Assembly: GCA_009760855.2 (NCBI GenBank)
Contig: WPIO01000012.1
Location: 6,819,501-6,883,500 of the forward strand
Direction: 5' to 3'
DNA length: 64,000 nt
DNA from: Cristatella mucedo
Lineage: Eukaryota; Bryozoa; Phylactolaemata; Cristatellidae
The notes under the pieces were generated by a model, which was not told where the DNA came from, did no database searches, and saw only the letters and a program-made list of their open reading frames with translations. The position numbers and the translations under genes were made by a program. Below are positions 11,276 to 24,929 of this stretch, one piece after another; position 1 is the stretch's first letter, and every line of letters starts with the position of its first letter.

Positions 11276-12315
11276 ATTCATGAAGTCTGGAGGAGGCTGT
11301 GCTTCAGTGTCGATGTAGACCAGGTCGCGGTAACTTAATCCGTACGCGTGGCTGCGCCATCTGCAAATTAACTCACTTAGACGCTTGGACGCCTACGAAC
11401 TGCGGCCTCTCCTTCGCATTAAGCTTTGTGTCATTAAAGCTCGACATGCATATAAATTTAAAAGTTTCTCTACTTGTGTAACTATATTTAGTATCAAATG
11501 AATTCGCTTAGTGTATCAATTCACTCGTAGTGAAAGAATCTTTGCTAATAAATTAGCCTTTTAAGAAAGAACTGCAAGATTGCCAGTCCTTAGAGTAGGG
11601 TCATTACCAGCGAATACTCAGTTCTACCTTCCAAAGAAAATTCTTAGCTTGCCGTCATTTTTTGAGGGTATATGGCAATATTGAATATAATTTAGCGACC
11701 ACGCGCTCATAGTTTTTCCTAAAGGGAAAAAGCCGAACCTGTTCAAGACAAAAGTCAAGTTTCTAGTTGATTTACATGAATCTAATAGTCCAGTCGCTGC
11801 AGCTTCTCTTTTGCTTCTTTCCTCAACTGTCCTCTCCAATAAGCTATGCTTCTCACATTTTGTCGCAAGAGATTCAGTCTTTTGGCTACTGCCAGCTCAC
11901 CGAAAACAGCTTCGGCTTACAGATCGCTAAAGAATACTCTTCAGTGTAGCTCCCGCTGAGTCTGTGTGGGATCGCAGAAACAATTAGAAGAAATAAGCAG
12001 AAATCGTGCATAACGTGTCGCATGCAAAGCTGCGATGGCACTGAATGTCATTAGCAGATTGTGACCAAGTTCTGCATTAGTCCGAGAACAGTATGCCACC
12101 AGAGAATATGAAGTCGTGAACGTATCTAGCGAGGATTCAGGATCACCGAAGTTGTGAATATAAAATACGTTGTAGCCAAATCTCTTAAGAACGTCTGCTA
12201 GGCGCATTTGAGAGACAAACTAGGCGATCGCCATCAAGAGAAAGAGCACAGCTTGCAGCATCATAAAGAGCTAGTAAGCTAGTAAGTTCCAGTCTGGTTC
12301 TAGAGCCAATCGGTT
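11276..12315. other. no gene; one LINE B scrap
   Basis: A stretch at about 11835-11945 resembles the family B 3' untranslated region (CTCTCCAATAAGCTATGCTT followed by a GATTCAGTCTTTTGGCTAC segment). The remainder is unrecognised. Confidence 0.35.
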
Positions 12316-12319
12316 CACA

Positions 12320-12990
12320 GAGTAAGCATTGCTTCGGGTGTATTACGACCTACTTAGGGATGCAGGCTTAGGTAGACTCTCTCTGCTGGTTTTACTCGAT
12401 CTTTCGGGAGCTTTTGATACAATCGATCAAAAAGTTCTTCTCGAGCGCCTCTCATCTCACCCGGGCATCACTGGCACAGCTCTACAATGGTCCAGGTCCT
12501 ATCTCAGTGGGAGACTCCAGAGTATTGACGTTAATGAACTAAGATCATCAAGAGGAACCTCTGAAGTATGGGGTACCTCGAGGCTCTGTGCTTGGTCCAG
12601 TTCTTTTCACGGTTTATACTCTCCCTCTTGCTGACGGGATTGCCAAGCACAATCTAGGCTTTCGCTTCAATGCAGATTACTCTCGGCTGTACCTCATAAA
12701 TATAATGCAATTCATTTGATAGAGCGTCAAGAGAACTTTTGTATTTATTCAGGCACTTCACATATGCCTTCGGGGCTTAAGCCTACATCCTGGGGCGAGC
12801 TCCTTAACCGTTTTGCTTTGATCCCTCCCAGCCCTCCAACACGTGGACTCCCTTGCTGTATGTATTGATGTCATATGTACATCGATGGCAGCAAATTTCT
12901 TAAATTGGATGATAAAACCAACCTACTAGCTATGGGCAAACCAAGTCTAATTAAGAAATTGGAAAGGTCAACGATCAAAATCCTTGCTGT
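12320..12990 (+). mobile_element. LINE family A fragment split by a SINE
   Basis: The first part (12320-12692) encodes VLLDLSGAFDTIDQKVLLER, the reverse transcriptase block that contains the first catalytic Asp, then ALQW and SYLSGRLQS, followed by a frameshift. After a SINE at 12693-12813 the family A sequence resumes (TTTGCTTTGATCCCTCCCAG) and fades near 12990. It is degenerate and non-functional. Confidence 0.75.
12693..12813 (-). mobile_element. SINE-1 copy inserted in LINE A
   Basis: Read on the minus strand it has a head resembling AAGGAGCTCGCCCCAGG, then GGCTTAAGCCCCGAAGG, then the L2-like tail GTGCCTGAATA and GTTCTCTTGACGC. It splits the family A sequence between GTACCT and TTTGCTTTGATCC. 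Confidence 0.7.
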
Positions 12991-13231
12991 AGTATATATC
13001 TACAGATGAGGTTCTTGCTCCACAACTGCCAAGCCTGCCAACTGACCAGCCAGCTTAGGCTCATAGGCATCAGCCTGGCGGACTCAGGCGTCGCCCTTAC
13101 TTGGCACTGTAGAAGACAGAGGATTTCGCATCTAGTCATACATTAGGCAGCTGTTGCATTGTGCATCTTTGCTGCTACGATCGGAATGAACAAACAATAA
13201 AGTAATTTTTCTTTAATTGTCTTACTCGCTG

Positions 13232-13345
13232 AGCACGAATGGTGCTGATTCCTGTAGCAGTGGAATCTCGCCTTTCATGACCTGGACCGTGGGCTCGAGC
13301 CCAGTGGCCTTTGAAGCGTATGGATAAAGTCTTCTTAGGGTGTTA
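13232..13345 (+). mobile_element. SINE-1 copy, degenerate
   Basis: It shows a CTCGCCTTTCATGACCT head with GGGCTCGAGCCCAGTGG and the tail form AAGCGTATGGATAAAGTC and TTCTTAGGGTGTTACAA, in the order seen in the other SINE-1 copies. Confidence 0.55.
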
Positions 13346-14794
13346 CAAATAGATTATAATTAATCAATATGTTAATTTAATTAATATATAAATTTCTGGA
13401 GGTCGGCGATATTACCCATAGTGTCACGTGGGCGATGCCAACCGCCCAGTGAAGGCGTCAATTGACCTACCGTAGGATTTTGACATACCAGATTTTGACA
13501 TACCATCCCAGTCCCGAAACCATGATAAGCAAATTCCAAAAGCAGGCTTCAAGTTTCTGCATCTGGAGCCGAAAATTAATTCACATCATAATGTATTCGA
13601 CGCACGTCCCTGTTAAAGGCCTGGCAATCGTTTAATTTCAAGCACTCCAAATCATTCAGTACTCCAAAACTCCAGGACTTATTATCATAACGTGTGAAAC
13701 TCATACTTAGTTATCCAGTTGGTCTTACAATTAGTTCTGAGAAAAATCTAGGAAAGTGCACAGCCTTGTTAGCGCCTAGAGGCTTTCATTTGGCACACGC
13801 ACCCTCCCGATTTGGTAAGCACTGGGTCTATTCATTAATTGCCATCTAGAGATTTATCTGGCATTTTTTTCAGGCATGCCGATTCCTCCAGCAGCAGTGC
13901 AAGCTTTAATTAACAATAGGTGTCGGTTTGGTCTTGTCTATACTCATTGGCAAGAGTTTAAAAGGCGTCTACGTCATGCCAAGTCTTACACCGGTATAAG
14001 TAATATGAAGCGAAATACAAAAACAGTTAGGTAAAGTAAAAATTTGTTTTTAGTAAGCCTATTAGAAAGAGCTTTTGGAACCCAATCCCAAGTCTATTAG
14101 TAAGAGCTTTTGGAATGGAAGTCCACGCCGATGCAGTCTACATCCCGATTCCAGGCTTTGTATCCATCCCAACTGCAGACCGGTACACACAATCCGGATA
14201 TTAGCCTTTTGTATCTGATACTGATCCCTATTTAAATGTAGAGGGAACCAGCTGTTACACACACTTCGCATTCACGAGCAAGACTTAGCAAATGTACAAG
14301 CAAAAGCATAAACTAAATGACTCGTGCCATACCAGTTTTTTTCAAGTGTATGAATGAATAAGTAGCATTTCAACATTTACTTTTATAGTTAAGAATAATA
14401 TGGAATTCAAAGTTTTTGTTTAGCTTTAGTTGTTAGCACAAGCAAAGAGGACATTTGGGGAAACCTAAGAAGACTACTTGACCTTTACTTAAATGCCAAG
14501 TCTTACTTGACTTTGCATGGAACAGGCTGCCAATTTGACCCACCCCTAAACAAAATACTGTATAACCGTGGTATTCTTAACCTACAACTGCATAAAAGAA
14601 AGCCACAATTTTGGTTGTTAGACAAATGTGTACATACAGTGAGTACTCTGTACTCCATTAACAAAATTAACAGAAAGCTTAATAGAAATTATATTGCACT
14701 TCAAGAGAGCCAAATCTCTTTCTAGGAAGTTTACATCGAGTGAAAAGTAAACGTGTCGATTGATTCTTTGTAGCTTTAACAATATATATACATA
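13346..14794. other. no recognisable gene
   Basis: The stretch is AT-rich, with short open frames at 14062-14271 (minus) and 14507-14725 (plus) that carry no recognised motif. TATA-type low-complexity sequence lies at about 14778-14815. Confidence 0.4.
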
Positions 14795-14940
14795 TATAAA
14801 TATATAATTAATTTGTATAGCACCCTTCGAGAACTTAATCTCTATTTCGGCGATTCACACATGCCTCGGGGCTCGAGCCCACGACCTCAGCCTGTCGGGA
14901 CAAGCACCTTAACCGCTGGAGCAAACCAGCTCGGCACACG
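14795..14940 (-). mobile_element. SINE-1 copy
   Basis: On the minus strand it has a GCGGTTAAGGTGCTTGTCCC head, the palindromic GGGCTCGAGCCCCGAGGC B-box region and the tail CGCCGAAATAGAGATTAAG with GTTCTCGAAGGGTGCTATAC. It closely matches the copy at 18390-18530. Confidence 0.8.
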
Positions 14941-15420
14941 AAAACACGTTAGATTATTCATAGCAACTATCCTAGGGGTTGGTGTATGGCCAAAACATGC
15001 GTACCTTCTAAGCACAAATAATCGCACACCTTATCGACGTACAGCATGGGTATCTCACATTATGCAGCCATCCAGTAAGATCTCTAAATGTCACTAGCAT
15101 TGAGGCTAGTTGCTTACACTACCAAAATTCATAATATATGGGTTGCTGCTGATGGCTGTCAAGTGATCCTTAGACACATAACCCTAAGAGCTAATCATAT
15201 AGTGACTGCCCCAAATCTAGTTACACAAATCGGTGACCGCTGACAGCTGGAACAAGCTAGATTACTGTTGGTTACAAGAACAACTAGAACGGTCTAGTTG
15301 GCTAAGTATGTAGTATGTACCTGCTCTGAATGGTATACAAGCCAAGCGAAAAGAAATGCCGAGTGTTTGAAGGTTGGCTACAAAATGTATTATTAGTTCC
15401 GTGCAACAGCAAGTAACAAA

Positions 15421-15426
15421 TTTAAT
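15421..15426 (-). terminator. possible poly(A) signal of the reductase gene
   Basis: An ATTAAA hexamer on the minus strand lies about 315 nt after the stop codon at 15741. It is a common variant of AATAAA, but no transcript evidence is available. Confidence 0.2.
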
Positions 15427-15740
15427 GACCAGCCGTGCCGAGACATTATAGAAGCAGCAGGTGCCGTTAAACGTACACCTAGTGCCTGCCGGATTGAAAA
15501 TATAAATGCATGGTGTTTCTGGCTAGCAGAGATCAGAAGTAAACAGCAGACGATCATATAAACGCCTGTCCAAAAACTGACTACAACTTGCATCGAGAAC
15601 AGCGACTTAGGTCGTGCACTAAATCAACACTTTTCTGGAAATGAAGACAAAAAGAGCCAGACCGGCAGCAATCGATTAGGCCATCATTAATTAGAATTGG
15701 CAGCCATCGCACATTTCCCGACAGAGCCAAAGTCGTCCAT

Positions 15741-16283
15741 CTAGACATCATGAGCTGCACCAGCTGTAGCACCAACATTGGCATCACCAGCTCCGGCCAA
15801 CCTCTTATCTTCAGTAAGAGAAACAGCAGCCATAATCGGCTCGTCTGAAGACTTGGCTTTCTCCTCACACTCACTAAGTACTGCAAATGCATCACCCTTC
15901 CCACCATTTCCAGCATCTGCAACCACCGAAGCAACTGTAACCACCGCTGGGGCGACTGCAACCACCGCTGGGGCGACTGCAACCACCTCTGGGGCGACTG
16001 CAACCTCTGGGGCGACTGCAACCTCTGGGGCGACTGCAACCTCTGGGGCGACTGCAACCTCTGGGGCGACTGCAACCTCTGGGGCGACTGCAACCACGTC
16101 GGCAACTACAACCACGGGGTTCACTGCAACCTCCGAGGAAACTGCAACTGGAGAATCAAGTTTGCCAGGCTCTGCTGCTGGAATTGCGTCAGCTGAGCCC
16201 ACTCCTTGTTCGACCACTTCACCACCTGAAGCACCCTGGTCGCCGGTAGCAGCAGAAGCACCCTCAGCTTGAGTGACTTCTCT
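15741..16283 (-). CDS. reductase exon 10 (terminal, repeat tail)
   Basis: The acceptor is CTGTTGCAG and the phase is 0. It encodes residues 421-600 and ends in TAG. Composition is Ala, Val, Glu and Gly, with VAVAPE units at residues about 484-519, two VVAVAPA variants, then a more normal Ser/Glu/Lys-containing end. The family usually stops near the end of exon 9, so this extension is unusual. Confidence 0.65.
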   Translation of the reverse strand, partial: REVTQAEGASAATGDQGASGGEVVEQGVGSADAIPAAEPGKLDSPVAVSSEVAVNPVVVVADVVAVAPEVAVAPEVAVAPEVAVAPEVAVAPEVAVAPEVVAVAPAVVAVAPAVVTVASVVADAGNGGKGDAFAVLSECEEKAKSSDEPIMAAVSLTEDKRLAGAGDANVGATAGAAHDV

Positions 16284-19200
16284 CTGCAACAGAAGAGTAC
16301 AAGTAACTATTGATTGGCCAAACAAAGGTAACGAAACTAATCCTTCCAAGAAGACCACGGATAAGCTTTAGTTAGCACAGAAAGTGCACCCACTTCGTGC
16401 CTAAGTGAGAAAACATAAGCCACACAATCCTCCTAGCAGTGCATCAGCGACCAGGGGGTATCAAGAGGGCTAAACAAAATTGGCAATACAAGCCAGTGGG
16501 TAACATACTTCGACTAAAGCTTAGTTTAGACTGTGAGTCTTGCTTCCTACCTACTCGAGTTTTCGGTGTATATGTCACCAATATGGTGGGGCGGTCCAAG
16601 ACTTAGCAAAGACTTGATAAAGACTCAGCAGCTAAACCTGATTCTACTTCTTCGGCCCACTAATCATAGGTGCTGTTTAGGCCATACCTACTGCATAGCT
16701 TAGAAAGGAATGGCTGACGACTTGACCGACGATATCATACATGGGTTCCAAGCAAGTCTCTATTTATGAGACTCTCTGAGCTCGGAGTTCAAACATACAA
16801 TTTTGAGGCGGCTTCTTCTGGCTGGTTGCTGCAACATAAACAGTAGCAGTCACTCCAATTCACTGGGATGTGCATCACCGAGGGCCATTTCCTACCTCCC
16901 TAACAAAAGTAGTTTTTTTCATGAATGCTCAGTGGGCAGATCAAGCAGGAAGCAAGAATGGAAGCATGACTACCGTATAAACCTCCTATAAAAAGGAAGA
17001 CCGAAGTGAGAGTGTCCCAGTTGCCACATCACACCGCCTCACGTCGACCAGCACTGGCCCCAGTCAAGCAATGCATCGACTTCAAGGCTGTGTGACTCAC
17101 TTCATAAATATCCTATCATGCATCAGTAAGTAAAGCAATCGGAGAGATCAAAATCAGGCCCTTTACACAGGCCCGTACCTTCGACTTGAACCGCTTCAGG
17201 CTGAGGCGCCGAGATAGCGACCGCTGCACCTTTTTCTTCACTATATCCTTCTCAATCAGGCTGTTCGCCATATCGATCACCGTGTCCTTGAGATCGCGTG
17301 GCTTCACGAGGAGCACGTCTTCCATCTAGTAAGCAAAAACAGAAAAGGTACAGACGTTAGAGATCAAGCGCAAGTGAGCGCCCACCGTGGAGCTCGCTAA
17401 ATGAGTAAGGCGACTTGGCAATGGCAGTTAGGCGCCCGGCCATCGCCATGTGCTGCTAGCGAGGCCAGAGCAGGAGCTACTGAAGGAAGCCACGGTCGGA
17501 GTGCATGCGTTACTCACGCGGCTGCTTTCCACCTCGTATGCCTGGTTTATCATGGGTAGAATCAGCTTAACGGTGGGATCAAACTGAGCCTTCAGCCAGA
17601 CGAACAAGTATGGAGCCTGCATGGTGGGCACGTTGTATCCTGAAGACGGCATGCCACACGCAATGGCAGAGCTGCATGGTGGCTGGCGAGCACATGGCAG
17701 TCAATACCTAAGCGAACCTGCACCTCCCTAGCGGCCAAGTTGCATCAGCATGCATATGAGGCAGCAACATCCGCCCATCTCACCGTGCTTCTTAAACTCC
17801 TTGGCCAGTATCACAGCGATGTCCTTTATCCAGGCACCATGGGGAGCCAGTATGTGTCGAGAACCTAAGCAGAGGGTGTGGCGAGGCCATTGCAGAATGA
17901 ACTGCCTAGGGCATGTGCAGCTAGCAGCTACGTGCCCTCGTCGCAGCCGACAAAGCCAACGTTGCAGCCGCAGCGCTCACGGCATACCTGCGACGCCGGG
18001 CAGAGTCAGAGCGTGCACGTGTGCAATGGCAGCATCGCGAACGTCGACAACGAGGAAGCGAAGGCGTGGTAGCATGGGCATCTCGTGATGAAGCAGACGC
18101 TTGACAACCTGCACGGTACGACCGACATTAAGAAACTGGGTACAAAGGTAGGTTAGTCCCACCTCAATTCCACTGGGTAGTGCCTACTGGTCCGACCAGT
18201 CACTGGTGGGGGGGGGGGCTGCATTACTTCAAACAGTCCTATGGCCTTAGCCTGGGACGTGCATGCAGGGTCTTGATAGCCTACCTCAAAGCTGGTGGCT
18301 TCAGCACTGGTCAGTGCAGGACCCATTATGTAGCCTGGGTTTATCACTACCAGCTCGAATTTCTCATTGTCTGTAAAAGAATAATAAATATAAATAAATA
18401 TAATTCATTTATATAGCACCCCAAGAGAACTTAATCTCTATTCAGGCGCTTCACATGTGCCTCGGGGCTCGAGCCCACGGCCTCAGTCAGACCTTGGTCG
18501 GGGCGAGCACCTTAACCGCTAGACAAATAATCACAAAAACAGGGTCACCAAGTTGGCACGATAAGGTTCAAGGGGGGCACATGGTACAACTGGTGCCATG
18601 CTATGCCAACTCAGAAGAAAGAGCACGGCATACAGCCACATCCTGCGACAGACCGGGAAGCTGGCTGACGAAGTCCCAGGCGCCCCTTTCGGCGAGCGTT
18701 TTACTCTTGCTGTAGGCTTTGCACTTGGATGGATCTGACCAGTCGTCCTCATTGAACTTCTTCTTGTCAATGGCGCCTGCAAACCAGAGAGCCCACAATA
18801 AAATTAACCGAACCGCTACACACGAATGGCGCCAAAAGAAGTATAGCGTACATAGCCTGGCACGGCCGGGCGAGCAGAACTGCAGCACTAAGTAAACAGC
18901 AGGCTGGATCATCGAAGCGAGCGACAGGCAATATCATCAGCGTCAAATCGTCGCACCGCTGTGATCCGATCCAGGTGACAGCATCCCCCTCTCGAAGGAT
19001 GGCTTAACAATAATAATAATAACACACTTGATAAAGCGCCCTCAGAGAACTTAATCTCTTTCTAGGCGCTTTACATTTGCTGCAAGGGGATCTTCGGAGG
19101 TGGCAGGCATCACAGTCACCAGCAATGGGATTCAGATCCCCTTTACAAATGCACAAGCAACAGGTTCTCGGATAGTGCTATTCAAATTTAGTATAATCAA

Positions 19201-22200
19201 TATAACCTATGCCACAGAGCAAGATTATACTGACAGCACCAGAGCTAATAAATATGCAACTCTCACTGTGTACGAAGCAAGAGACCCTACATCCATCGTG
19301 AACCCTGACCAGCACTCCGTCAGCATATGAATGAACATAACAGCACCAGGACTCGGAGACCTTGTGTTTAGGCATGCATTTAGTAATACGCTCTGCTCAA
19401 GTAAACCTGGAATGAGTGGTGCACTTGGCACAGTGGCTTCGAACTGAGCAAGCAGTAAAGGAAAAACCTGCGCATGCTCGACTGCAGCCCATATAGAGTC
19501 AAGTGAGGCTTGTCTGTCGTGAGCGTCGCAGTTGCCACATTACTCCACTTCTCGCCGACCTGCACTGGTTACCAGTCAAGCAACGGATTGACTTCAAGGT
19601 TTTGTCGCTCACTTTTAGGTCTCTTCATTCTATGGCTCCAGCCTATCTTTCAGATATACTACCCCATCAGGCAAAGCATCGTACCACTGGCTTTTCGGAA
19701 TCCAACAGTCTAGAAATACCTCGTACAAACCTTAAATCCTTTGGAGACCGTGCATTTAGCTCGTATGCTCCCACAGCCTGGAACTCCCTCCCGACCTGCA
19801 TCAGAACATCCCCTGACCTGACCACATTTAAAAGAAACTTAAAAACATACCTATTTAGGACAGCATTTAGTGGGTCCTTGTGATTCGTCCTCGATGTGCT
19901 TATGCGTGCTGACACTGTTCATGCTGCCACTAACCACATTTGCATGCTGACCCAGTGCATGTAACCCCTAACCATGTTATTCATTTTGTTTGTTTTTCAA
20001 GCATGATTTTACTTACTATTCTATTGCGTATCACTTTGCAGCAAATGTAAAGCGCCTAGAAAGAGATTAAGTTCTGTGAGGGCGCTTTATCAAGTGCAAT
20101 ATTATTATTATTATTATTATTATTAAGTGATCGAGGCAGACCAGGTGTGTTACCTTCTGTGATGGCTGCCACTGAGCTCGTTAGCACGACACGACGAACG
20201 GTTCCAGCTGCTTGAGCTGCCTTCAGAACACCGAGCGTCCCTTTGACAGCCAGCTTGACTAGTTCTTCACCGTTCTCTGGCTCCACGGCCGGAAATGGAC
20301 TGGCCACGTGTATGACAAATTCACAACCCTTGACGGCACTGCAACAGTCAATAGAAAAATGTATCTATGTACAGAGTGACTGATCAATCGGTCGGAAACA
20401 TGCACAGCCACATCCAAACATACAACAAAGCTATTTACATCTAGCTTAATAAGTTAAGCCTCCAGCTACAGACATTTTTCTTTCACTGGGGTCCCAAGCC
20501 AAGCTACTTTCCTATGTCCGAGTGGCAGCCTACGGGCAGTCAACAAGACAGCAGTTAACGGCCCAGATGAGTTCGAGCTCTGAAGCAGGCAATCTGTTGT
20601 TGAATTCTTCTGCTGCTAAGTAAATGAGGCCGCGGAACTGTGCTGCTTGTTACTTTCACTTTTTTCTCTAAGATTTTATGTAATGAGTGGTGATGAGTGG
20701 TAGTAGGTGGACCTCGACCCATGTACTTGCAAGCCACGAGGTCAGACTAGTTTTGGGGCAATACTGACCTATTCCAACTGTCAGGTTTATCCAGATCGGC
20801 TTCGACCAATTCCAGCAAGTGCTTCTTCGACTCAGGACACACGTTCTGAAGCGGCTTCACTTTGCTCTCATTCGCGAGGCTCCGCACGGTCGCACGCACT
20901 CGGAACTGGCCTACTTGGATCAGCTGCTGCACTATGTGGCATCCAAGGTAGCCTGTGCCACCGGTCACCAAAACCACTGCAAAAGAACATGACCATGACA
21001 ATCAGCGCACATGCGGCCAACAAAAAGTTGCCATGATGATGGTAATAATAAAACATTATGTAGCACCCGAAGAGAATCAAAACTCTTTCTAGGCACTTTA
21101 CATATGCTGTTAAGGAAGCATGTCAATTGCTTAGCGATAACATTCAGTGTCTGCAAACATAAGCACACAGGACAGATTCACAAGGACCCAGCAAATACTG
21201 CAAGAAACATGTGTGTTTTACCTTCTATTCAATTGTTAAGTCGGGGATGTAGTGAGGTCAATCTAGAGTTGCATGCTTAATGAGCATACGAACTGAATGC
21301 ACAGTATCCAAAGGTTTGGGCTTGGTTAGAGGTGCAGCTAAAAGACTTGAGTGGGAAGAAGGGGTGGTACGATACCTAGCTTGCCTGGCTGTGAAGTAGT
21401 TCACACAGGTAGGCTGGGGCAACAGAATGAAGGGACCTAAAAGTAAGTGAAAAAAATCTTGTAAGTCGATGCACTAATAAAAACAACATAAAGTTGGCAT
21501 ATCACCCTAAGAGAGCTATATCTGTTCTAGGCACTTTAAACATCGTATGCTGAAAAGGAAGCATTTCAGCACATAAAGGACAACTTCAAGAGGATGGAGA
21601 AAATGCTGTGAGGCTCACAGGTTGGTTCTAGCTTCGATGTCATATGCTAGCAAGTCGTGCAAGCACTGCAAGAGCTACGGGTACGTGAAGAAAAACCAGC
21701 AGTCAATGCTGCTCCATTCGTCCTGAGGCCACTCAAAGCTACTAGCACCCGAAGTACATATAAGGAGAATCGATCTCACATGCACACACTCATGCACTCA
21801 CATGCACGTACAGCACACAAAAAAGACTCGAGTGGCCACATCCTCCATCTAGAGGCAAGTCGGTCCTGGGGGGGGGGTACACAAAGCCAAAATGCTAGTA
21901 CGACAGATGAATGTGCGCAGCAACAGGCTGCAGGTGACTCGCAATATGTAGCTGCAAGAAAAATTAGCATCACATGTTCAGACCCTCCGCACAAACTGTT
22001 AGTTGCCGAAGCTGACGGACAGCAGATTAACAGAGCCTTAAAAGCAAGCTCCTGCATCACATCTGCCCCTTTCTCTCACGCAGAAGGAGGACAGAACATT
22101 TCGTGCTGGGGGGGGGGAGCCTGGGCATAGAAACTGCTCTCCGAAATCCGTGTCCAACAACTATATCTTCACTTCAGCAGCCGACTCAGGCACTATCTAT

Positions 22201-24881
22201 CTTTCCAGCCGCCCTGCCTTCGCTGATTTAAAAAAGCCCTTTTTTGTATAACAGCAGAAGAGCCTTAGAGGCTATCACCACCCTTACTAGTTATGTCACC
22301 ATGTCCCTCGACTGTCCTAATGACTCAGCTGCACTTTTCACTTTTGGTTTACTGCACGAGATTAAGCATGTCGGCAACTGCTTGCTCATATGCCAAATGT
22401 TGTCAAGGCTTTGGGCACTTACAGAACTCCCGCAAACGTAAGACCAACTTTGTGCTGCACGGGTTGGTCAAAGATAGAGGGAAACAGAAGCAGCTGGCTT
22501 CGTAAGTACAGGACAGCTGCAAGACTACAGCCTGCTCATGTTGAGTTCATATAGGCTTTCCAAGGGTGCTCCAAGCATCGGGTTACTATGGTGCTACCGA
22601 GAAAGGGCAGTCGTGTGGCAATGTGTCAAAGCCTCGTGCCATGCAGGTGGAGGCTCGGTTTCCTAACTTCCTTAAGCAGCATAGGGGGCATTGCTGCCGA
22701 CATGTGGCAATTTGCAATAGCACTGCTTCGGGGCAATCATTTATTGACCAATTCATGAGGTGGTGACAGCCAAGAATGCTCTTCTGCCACTATATAAATA
22801 AGGCTGATAAATCAGCCAACCTGTCATCAAGTGCAAGCCTAAAAGCCTAATAGTGCAAGTCACCCTCTCATGATCCTATATTGGTTTTACCCTAATTTCA
22901 CTAGTCTTCTTTGATCGGCACTGTAACACAGACAATAAGTAACAGACCACTATCGGCAGTCAGTAAAATTTACAATATTTGAGATAGGAAAGACCAAGAG
23001 CAAACCTTCACGAAACAAGTCTAAGAAATACCAATTCTTTCCTAGACAGCGTAAACTGTCTGAGCAGAAAACTCACTGGGGAGTGCCACATCGCCTGCAA
23101 GAAATACCCCCATACAAATATAATTTTTCGAGTACCATTAGCAGCAGCTGTATCTAACACCACAGTATTGCAGATAGTATACCTACAGCCTATAGTTTGC
23201 ACTTATGTGCCTAATATCTATGATTAGGACGAGTCGACCGCCGAAACAGTTTACTCTATTTTACATTTACTTATGTTATAATAGGCTCATTCATTACAAT
23301 TACCATACCTCTTCCTCCATCCCCTCAGAAAACTAGCCTGCTGGTTCTTGGGGCCATTTGGTTAAATAAATAAAAAAATCCTAGCTGATTAAACAGCCTC
23401 TTTTTGTATAGCGACAGAAGAGCCTTACGGCTATCACCACCACTTGTAGTGGCAATTAAGGATCGCCCACCACAGGAATCGAACCCACGACCTCGGGACT
23501 GAGGTTGTGAAAGCAACCGCCCCACCTGGTTAGGTATTTCGTCTGAGCATATGGAACCGATGCTCAAGGCCCCCCCAGCAATCCCAGATCTTGACCTGCT
23601 TTGATTTAATGACAAGAGTATACATGACAAGTGTGCTCGTGCTTAAGTGAACTGCACAAAGTGTGTTATACCATCCACTATAAGTATGGTGAATTCGAGG
23701 AGTTATGGAACGATTGCCCACCACTTCCAACACTTGACTACCACCCTTGGCCGAGAGGTTGAACAGCGCAGGCTTGTATCCCAAGGTCTAGCAAAGAAAA
23801 CGAGACAAATACTCAATAAACCACCATCCTGTTCAAGGGTTGACTGGTGCTGCATTCCTTGACAGTAACAGTTGCTGCTTGTGGTCAGTTGGTAAGAGTG
23901 TTGGCCGGGCTTTTGCTAAAAATTCAAGTACCCTGCACATGGCTTAGCAACTGAAAGGGTTAGCCTCAACCCGATAATTAATTACTAATAGGGAGAGACT
24001 AATTGCAATCCAGATGATTTTCTTTTCGAATTCCTATCTTCAATATCTTGCATGGTTTGGACACTGTCTTCTTCTGATGCCATATTAATTTTGAAAAGCG
24101 TGTGTTAGCACAGTTCGATAGAAGTATTCCGGACATACCCCCCACACACAAAGCAGGTCATTCATCCCCACAAGCAAAGGATAACCGGCAGTATGTATAT
24201 CCTACGAGCACCTTGGTCGGCATACAAGGTATCACCCTGACCTAGCATTATTGGGTCACAGGTGCCCCAATGTCATAGCAGTTCCAAGTCTAGCGATAAT
24301 GCGGTTTTCTTTTTTGCTCTGTAACCCAGCTATTCCAAAAACAACTACCTGGACTTGGTAACACCTCGGTGAGTCAACAGGTGACAAGGTACAAGCAGGT
24401 CACGATCCACATGAACCCGGACCTGCCAGGGCATAATCTTAATTACGACTAAGCCTGTGAGCTAGCAAACTCCCGTGTTCTATTCTCCAGTCCCGAGTTC
24501 TATGCCTCATTGCACATATCCCCAAAGAAGATTAGTCTTGACGGCAATTCACTCGACCTTACAGGAATCAGTAGAAGTAGTTGGGCACTCATAAGAAGGC
24601 TAGCTAGACGTATTTAACATAATTAGGATTCACAACACTTGTTGATAACTGTTTCTGCACAAGAATAGTAACCTAGAGACATCTTCGAATAATTGGCAAA
24701 GTGACAGTAGACATGCTGAGGCACCTGCTGCTACATCCTACTTTAGAGCTATTTAGTACCACAAATTCATCGTGGCCATGTTCAGAGTAGGCATTAAGCC
24801 GGGTAATGTTTCACCACACAGTAAAAAATGAGCAGTTGTCGGAGTGCAATTCGTGGTCAAACACACACACACACACACACG

Positions 24882-24929
<48 letters not shown>

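Noticed and set aside
15778-16272. 164-codon Thr/Ala-rich plus-strand frame opposite the VAVAPE exon
   Set aside because: It is the shadow of an 18/21-bp repeat whose unit length keeps several frames open. The minus strand has a splice acceptor in phase with nine reductase exons; the plus strand has no context.
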